A stretch of 18,165 nucleotides of DNA. It comes from Nitrososphaeria archaeon. GTDB taxonomy: Archaea; Thermoproteota; Nitrososphaeria; Geothermarchaeales; JDFR-13. The position numbers and the translations under genes are program-made. The stretch's first letter is position 1. The number at the start of each line of letters is the position of its first letter. The notes under the pieces are model-generated. The model was not told where the DNA came from and searched no databases. It saw only the letters and a program-made list of their open reading frames with translations. Shown one piece after another: positions 14,373-18,165 of this stretch. Where the stretch lies: NCBI GenBank assembly GCA_027000765.1, contig JALTNJ010000117.1, positions 1-18,165 on the forward strand, given 5' to 3'.

Positions 14373-15602
14373 TTATTTCTCAAATACTAGCTCTTCACGT
14401 TTAATACGACCGATCTCACCTGCTCTACGAAGCGCCAGCTTCACCATTATGGGACCTATTATCAATAGTATAAGTGTAGCGGAAATTAAGGTGTTCACTA
14501 TCCTGGTTCCATATTCCATACCTACTGGACCCAATTCTTTCAGTGAGAAGTATAGGTGGGTTGCTAGTCCAAGGGCTATCCCAGCTTGGGAATATAGAGA
14601 GATACCTATGTTTTTCTTTATATTATCACCTGCCTTAGCAAGCCATGCACCAAATGTAGAGCCGCTGGTCTTGCCAAGCATACTTAACCCGAGGTATATT
14701 ACTCCTGTTAAGCCCAGTACAGGAAGAAGATAAATATTCATCCTAGCACCAATCAAGACGAAGAAGACTGTAAATATAGGGGCACTCAACTCCCTAATCG
14801 CATCTATAGCCGAGTCAGATCCCTTATAGAAGTTCGCAAATAAGATGCCAACTATCATCGTAGATATAATCTCGGAAGCCTCGAAAATCTCGGCGATTCC
14901 ACTTGTGAGAATGACTATCCCCATAGCCATTACGAAAACATCTTTTTTCTTATGTAGAATACGGATGAATAAAGTCATTATTACACCAAATAAAGTACCT
15001 ATCACAATCGCCAGCCCTATGTTATTCATAAAGTATCTCAATGCATCGAATATGGAGAGTTGAATATGTTCAAGAGACGCAACTACATATGTACTTGTAA
15101 TTGAATATACAAAAACAGTTGCGATGTCATCGAATCCAACTAGAGCTAATATTGTTGTAGTCAGTTCTCCCGCTGCACCATATTCCCATATGACATCTGC
15201 AGTGGCGGCAGGCGCAGTTGAGATAGCGAGAGTCCCAAATAGGATGGCGAGAAGCGGCTCTCCAGTAAATAGGTAGACTCCAGTGGCGACAATTGAAAAT
15301 GTAAATATAACTTCAAAGCTTAGTATGGATAATATTATTAGTCCTAGCTTTCTCAGCTCCTCAAATTTTAGTTCAGCTCCAATAAAAAAACCGAAGAAGG
15401 CTAAGGCTAGATCTACGAGTGGTTTATAGTGGTCAAGTCTTTCAATGTTTAATATTCCTAAAAACGACTCTCCCAGAATCACACCTATTAATACGATGCC
15501 TACTACCTCAGGAATACCAATTTTATCGAAGAATCTACCTCCAATTATACCTAGGAAAACCGCAATCCCTATTATTGCGAAGTCCGTCATTAAAAAACTC
15601 AT
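14373..15602 (-). CDS. CPA2-family cation/proton antiporter (Na+/H+ exchanger domain)
   Basis: Integral membrane protein of 409 residues with about 12-13 hydrophobic segments and short loops. It has the family's N-terminal GGRFFDKIGIPEVVGIVLIGVILGE (20-44 region; Gly-Ile-Pro), the unwound-helix block GTLAISTAPAATADVIWEYG (123-142), and a paired Asp GFDD (D158, D159), the ion-binding motif of electrogenic members such as NapA. The C-terminus stops after the last span with a short basic tail; no KTN or TrkA-N regulatory domain is present. An ATG four codons later (15590) is an alternative start; neither has a clear SD. It probably exchanges Na+ or K+ for H+ for pH or salt homeostasis. It lies 61 bases behind the glycosyltransferase on the same strand and may be read through from it. 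Confidence 0.92.
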   Translation of the reverse strand: MSFLMTDFAIIGIAVFLGIIGGRFFDKIGIPEVVGIVLIGVILGESFLGILNIERLDHYKPLVDLALAFFGFFIGAELKFEELRKLGLIILSILSFEVIFTFSIVATGVYLFTGEPLLAILFGTLAISTAPAATADVIWEYGAAGELTTTILALVGFDDIATVFVYSITSTYVVASLEHIQLSIFDALRYFMNNIGLAIVIGTLFGVIMTLFIRILHKKKDVFVMAMGIVILTSGIAEIFEASEIISTMIVGILFANFYKGSDSAIDAIRELSAPIFTVFFVLIGARMNIYLLPVLGLTGVIYLGLSMLGKTSGSTFGAWLAKAGDNIKKNIGISLYSQAGIALGLATHLYFSLKELGPVGMEYGTRIVNTLISATLILLIIGPIMVKLALRRAGEIGRIKREELVFEK

Positions 15603-15663
15603 TCTAAAAAATACTATGCGGAGGATAATCTAAAAATTATGTACAAGTAGATTAAAATAAAAT

Positions 15664-16932
15664 CTAGTTTTCTATATCCATGGTGTGAAAACCACCAGGA
15701 CCGTTTTGTTTTCTTGATAGCCATCCTTGCTTGTTCATTGTTACTAGGGAATATATTTTCACCCAAAACATCATGAAAAGAAACCATGGTAGTAATATTA
15801 GCCATAGCCACTTCCTTTTCTTCCCTCCACGTATTGGGAAGAGTATCTTTACAAATCTTGTCAACACTAACCCCAAAGATAGGATTCCTATCCTCAATAT
15901 TATATCGAACCAAGTTGTTCCAAACCAGAACCAGTTTAAGGATAGAACGCTATTTATGAATACATATAGCATAAGTAGCATCATAACCGTATTTAACCAT
16001 GTGGATAACATCTGTAATAGAGCTGCACCTTTTCTCCATACCCATAGACCGTCCCAAGTAAGTGCCCTTGATGTCCTCCTAGCACTATTCCTAAACCATC
16101 TTAACCGTTGTTTAAGGAGGCCTTTCATTGTAGAAGGAGATACTGTCTCCACATAAGAAGTTGATTGATATTTAGTCTTCCAACCATTCTCCAAGAGTAG
16201 AGATGTGAAGCGTCCATCATCACCAGATATACACTGAGTTCTAATAAACTTCTCATCTAGCATGTCGGATAAGAGAGGAAGAACTGCTTTTTTACGATAA
16301 GCTACGCAACGCCCACCTAGAACAGTCACTTGATTGAATATGCTTAACATCGGTACTGTAATAAGGTACTTTATTCTTTCACTTATCATATTAAAGAAAC
16401 TTGCGATATTAGTGTATGGTTTGTATATTCTCTGATCTGCCACTACACCACCTACCACGGGGTCTTCAAACGGCTTTATTAATTCAGGGATCGTCTGATT
16501 ATTTACAAACGTGTCCGATTCTATCACGACAATGATATCTTCCTTAGACGATGCTATGCCTAATGCTAATGCAGGTCTTTTACCGGGCTCTGAAGAGAGC
16601 ACCTTAAATCTACTGTCTTCGGCATAATTGGATAGGATATCTGAAACTAGATCAGGTTCACGCGTATCAGTTACAACTATAACCTCTGATACGACATTAT
16701 CTGGATAACTCCTTATCTTATCTAGAGACTTGTGTAGAATATCCATATCCTCATTATACGTGGGAACTAATACGGTTACGGGAGATGAGTATTCGTTTTT
16801 AACGGGTCTATATAATCTACTTAGAATAAGCTTCAAAGTCCAAACTCCCCAAAAGTATCCTACAATTATTAGGAACAGCGTCAGCTGCCCACCAAATAGG
16901 AACCTGAAGAACTCTAATAGGGTGGCTATCAA
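15664..16932 (-). CDS. Processive GT2 glycosyltransferase, hyaluronan/cellulose-synthase-like
   Basis: Membrane polysaccharide synthase of 422 residues. One N-terminal span (about 14-36) precedes a cytosolic GT-A domain: VTVLVPTYNE (52-61), VIVVTD (84-89), the metal-binding ESDT (138-141, D140), catalytic GDD (237-239) and QRLRW (275-279), the QxxRW motif of processive synthases. Three or four C-terminal spans (about 305-400) follow and should form the polymer channel, ending with NKQGWLSRK as in hyaluronan and chitin synthases. The start is a TTG at 16932 overlapping the dehydrogenase TGA (TTGA); GGTGAT at 16943-16938 is an ideal SD 5 bases upstream, so translation is coupled. Paired with a nucleotide-sugar dehydrogenase, it probably polymerises or extends a uronic-acid-containing glycan. 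Polymer identity cannot be read from sequence. Confidence 0.92.
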   Translation of the reverse strand: MIATLLEFFRFLFGGQLTLFLIIVGYFWGVWTLKLILSRLYRPVKNEYSSPVTVLVPTYNEDMDILHKSLDKIRSYPDNVVSEVIVVTDTREPDLVSDILSNYAEDSRFKVLSSEPGKRPALALGIASSKEDIIVVIESDTFVNNQTIPELIKPFEDPVVGGVVADQRIYKPYTNIASFFNMISERIKYLITVPMLSIFNQVTVLGGRCVAYRKKAVLPLLSDMLDEKFIRTQCISGDDGRFTSLLLENGWKTKYQSTSYVETVSPSTMKGLLKQRLRWFRNSARRTSRALTWDGLWVWRKGAALLQMLSTWLNTVMMLLMLYVFINSVLSLNWFWFGTTWFDIILRIGILSLGLVLTRFVKILFPIRGGKKRKWLWLILLPWFLFMMFWVKIYSLVTMNKQGWLSRKQNGPGGFHTMDIEN

Positions 16933-17891
16933 GCTACATCACCATGTGTAAAGATCTTGGTGACAAGCATTGGTGACGGCTTCCATTTAGGCCCTGAATC
17001 AATAGCTGGTAAAGCCTCGTCTAGAGTAGCAAGACGGATCATTTCCGAATTAACGTCAATTGTTGCGTCTAACAAAGGCATTTGAACACCTATTGACCTA
17101 GCGAAATATGACAATGCAGCTGCATCTTTAGGCAGACAGCTACCTCCATAAGGCCTTCCACCCACAGTTCCATAGCCATTGTTCCAGTACCCCTCTGCTA
17201 TATTTGAAGCTATTTCGAGGGCTTTGTTGCTGTCTAAACCAAGTTTTTTTCCTAGGAGCCATATCTCATTGGAGAATGATATTTTTAGAGCGTTAAAAAA
17301 GTTAGATATGTATTTAATCATCTCAGCGGTCTCAATATCAACTCTATACTTAGTTGCTGGTATATCATTATAAATTTTCTCCAGAATACTCCCTGAAGCC
17401 TCGTCATACTCTCCTATTACAATACCCCATGGATTTTTAGAATCCTCTATGCTTGAAGAGGCTCTTAAGAACTCAGGTTGATAGCAGACTTTGAAATCAT
17501 CACCAGCTGTTAATCCTGAGGCATTCTCCAGTAGAGGAATAAGGATATTCGTCGTAGTAGTCGGTGGAACTGTACTTCTAATCACTATAAGTGGGGTCTT
17601 GCTCGTAGAGACATTTATCTGCTTCCCTAGAGAAACGAGGGACTCCTTCAAATAATCGAGTTGAACCATACCACCAACATCCATGGGGGTTGGAACACAG
17701 ACCATTATGATATCAGCTAAGTAAGTTCCTAATTCATCGTAGGAAGATACTGCCTTTAAATTATCATTTTTTAAATCATCGACTTTCTTCGTATCTATAT
17801 CCAAAAAGACAGTTTTATGTCTTTTTTCTATGAGAGAAAGCCCCGTAGCCTTTCCAACAACACCTGCGCCAATAATCAAAATATTTTCCAT
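16929..17891 (-). CDS. UDP-glucose/GDP-mannose dehydrogenase family enzyme lacking the C-terminal domain
   Basis: NAD-dependent oxidation of a nucleotide sugar to the uronate. The Rossmann domain begins ILIIGAGVVG (4-13); VPTP (66-69) and RSTVPP (105-110) are conserved; YQPEFLR (137-143) matches NPEFLRE; AEMIKYISNFFNALKISFSNE (189-209) is the central dimer helix; GGSCLPKD (249-256) holds the catalytic Cys C252 and K255. After this only about 65 residues follow. The third domain of about 100 residues, which in known UGDHs helps bind the nucleotide sugar, is absent, and total length is 320 instead of about 400-450. The glycosyltransferase starts at the stop codon, so no remnant of the missing domain lies downstream. 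ATG at 17891 with AAGGAG about 7 bases before. It probably supplies UDP-glucuronate or a similar uronate to the coupled synthase. Confidence 0.9.
   Translation of the reverse strand: MENILIIGAGVVGKATGLSLIEKRHKTVFLDIDTKKVDDLKNDNLKAVSSYDELGTYLADIIMVCVPTPMDVGGMVQLDYLKESLVSLGKQINVSTSKTPLIVIRSTVPPTTTTNILIPLLENASGLTAGDDFKVCYQPEFLRASSSIEDSKNPWGIVIGEYDEASGSILEKIYNDIPATKYRVDIETAEMIKYISNFFNALKISFSNEIWLLGKKLGLDSNKALEIASNIAEGYWNNGYGTVGGRPYGGSCLPKDAAALSYFARSIGVQMPLLDATIDVNSEMIRLATLDEALPAIDSGPKWKPSPMLVTKIFTHGDVA
16938..16943 (-). promoter_or_regulatory. Shine-Dalgarno for the TTG-started glycosyltransferase
   Basis: GGTGAT, a full match to the archaeal anti-SD, lies inside the dehydrogenase's last codons 5 bases before the TTG at 16932. 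It supports the non-ATG start and translational coupling. Confidence 0.75.
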
Positions 17892-17938
17892 AGAATTCTC
17901 CTTCCAACTACTATATGCACCATATGTATATGAGGAAG

Positions 17939-17945
17939 GTATATA
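17939..17945 (-). promoter_or_regulatory. TATA element of the dehydrogenase/glycosyltransferase unit
   Basis: TATATAC on the minus strand predicts transcription start near 17916, giving a leader of about 25 bases that contains AAGGAG before the ATG at 17891. Confidence 0.5.
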
Positions 17946-18076
17946 CTTTTGTAAAGTATTTCGTAATAAAATTTTTCTTTTAATAAGGAGATAGTTGAAA
18001 TATATAAAATAATTAACGGAGGTTTCTTTACATATTATGGGAGGGGTTTAACGACACAATGTGTTTTGGTGATAAT

Positions 18077-18165
18077 TCAACCGATTGGAAGTTTTGTATT
18101 ATACATTACTTGGGGTAAGAATCGGGCTATGATATATCGCTGGATCTCATTTGTCCCTTCATATA
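18077..18165 (-). CDS. Acyl-CoA dehydrogenase, last 28 residues (gene enters from right edge)
   Basis: The minus strand from the right edge reads YEGTNEIQRYIIARFLPQ and continues to a TGA at 18079-18077. The block YEGTxEIQRxIIAR is the C-terminal signature of acyl-CoA dehydrogenases (FAD enzymes that make the trans-2-enoyl-CoA); the Glu-Gly segment lies by the flavin and the final helix packs in the tetramer. Only the end is visible, so substrate class cannot be assigned. It suggests beta-oxidation or branched-chain acyl-CoA catabolism nearby, matching the CoA synthetase at 5060. It is 185 bases upstream of the dehydrogenase gene, which has its own promoter. Confidence 0.88.
   Translation of the reverse strand, partial: YEGTNEIQRYIIARFLPQVMYNTKLPIG

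Noticed and set aside
15614..16156. Open frames of 99 and 141 codons within the glycosyltransferase gene
   Set aside because: They are shadows of the GT2 C-terminal membrane region, with no start signals.
18054..18064. Palindrome ACACAATGTGT after the acyl-CoA dehydrogenase stop
   Set aside because: Perfect but only 11 bases, single copy, and no T-tract making it a terminator.
18056..18118. Plus-strand short frame MCFGDNSTDW near the right edge
   Set aside because: It overlaps the C-terminal acyl-CoA dehydrogenase frame on the other strand, which has a recognisable signature; its likeness to the MCFLGDN reading before the binding protein is coincidental.

Overview
The window looks like a chromosomal segment of an archaeon, most likely a thermophilic member of the Thermoproteota (Crenarchaeota). 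The reasons are AT-rich DNA, heavy AGA/AGG/ATA codon use, archaeal BRE/TATA-type promoters 20-30 bases before apparently leaderless ATG starts, Shine-Dalgarno (SD) sites mainly inside operons or behind leaders, and a binding protein anchored by an N-terminal membrane segment with no lipobox Cys. Genus assignment is beyond what I can see. I recognise no rRNA, tRNA, CRISPR array or intact mobile element.

Left part (1-4976, minus strand): a Liv-type (branched-chain amino acid / amide / carboxylate family) ABC importer operon in the order binding protein, permease LivH, permease LivM, ATPase LivG, ATPase LivF, followed 21 bases later by the 5' end of a class I SAM-dependent methyltransferase that runs off the left edge. 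Diverging from it (5060-6775, plus) is an AMP-forming acyl-CoA synthetase/CoA ligase. An importer next to a CoA ligase suggests that the imported compound is an organic acid activated to its CoA thioester. The C-terminus of an acyl-CoA dehydrogenase at the right edge (18077-18165) also points to acyl-CoA metabolism.

Middle (6809-12663): an Fsr-like MFS transporter and an unrecognised 118-residue protein with a short membrane hairpin, both on minus; then on plus a beta-lactamase-fold serine hydrolase and an MDP-1-like HAD phosphatase in one unit. A gene-poor stretch of about 730 bases (10508-11238) holds a probable 44-codon single-span membrane protein gene on minus that is broken by one extra base in an A5 run, a strong 42-base hairpin, and otherwise no clear gene. 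It precedes a PLP enzyme that most resembles sphingosine-1-phosphate lyase.

Right part (12667-17891, minus): an FGGY sugar kinase with an operator-like inverted repeat near its promoter, a CPA2-type cation/proton antiporter, and a two-gene unit made of a short UDP-glucose/GDP-mannose dehydrogenase-family enzyme without the usual C-terminal domain and a processive, hyaluronan-synthase-like GT2 glycosyltransferase. This pair resembles in layout the bacterial hyaluronan synthase/UDP-glucose dehydrogenase pair and probably makes an acidic surface glycan.

Most of the window is ordinary metabolism and transport. I see no convincing new multi-gene system. The items most worth a second look are the frameshifted mini-gene, the domain-less dehydrogenase coupled to a polysaccharide synthase, the S1P-lyase-like enzyme with its upstream hairpin, and the atypical LivG signature motif.
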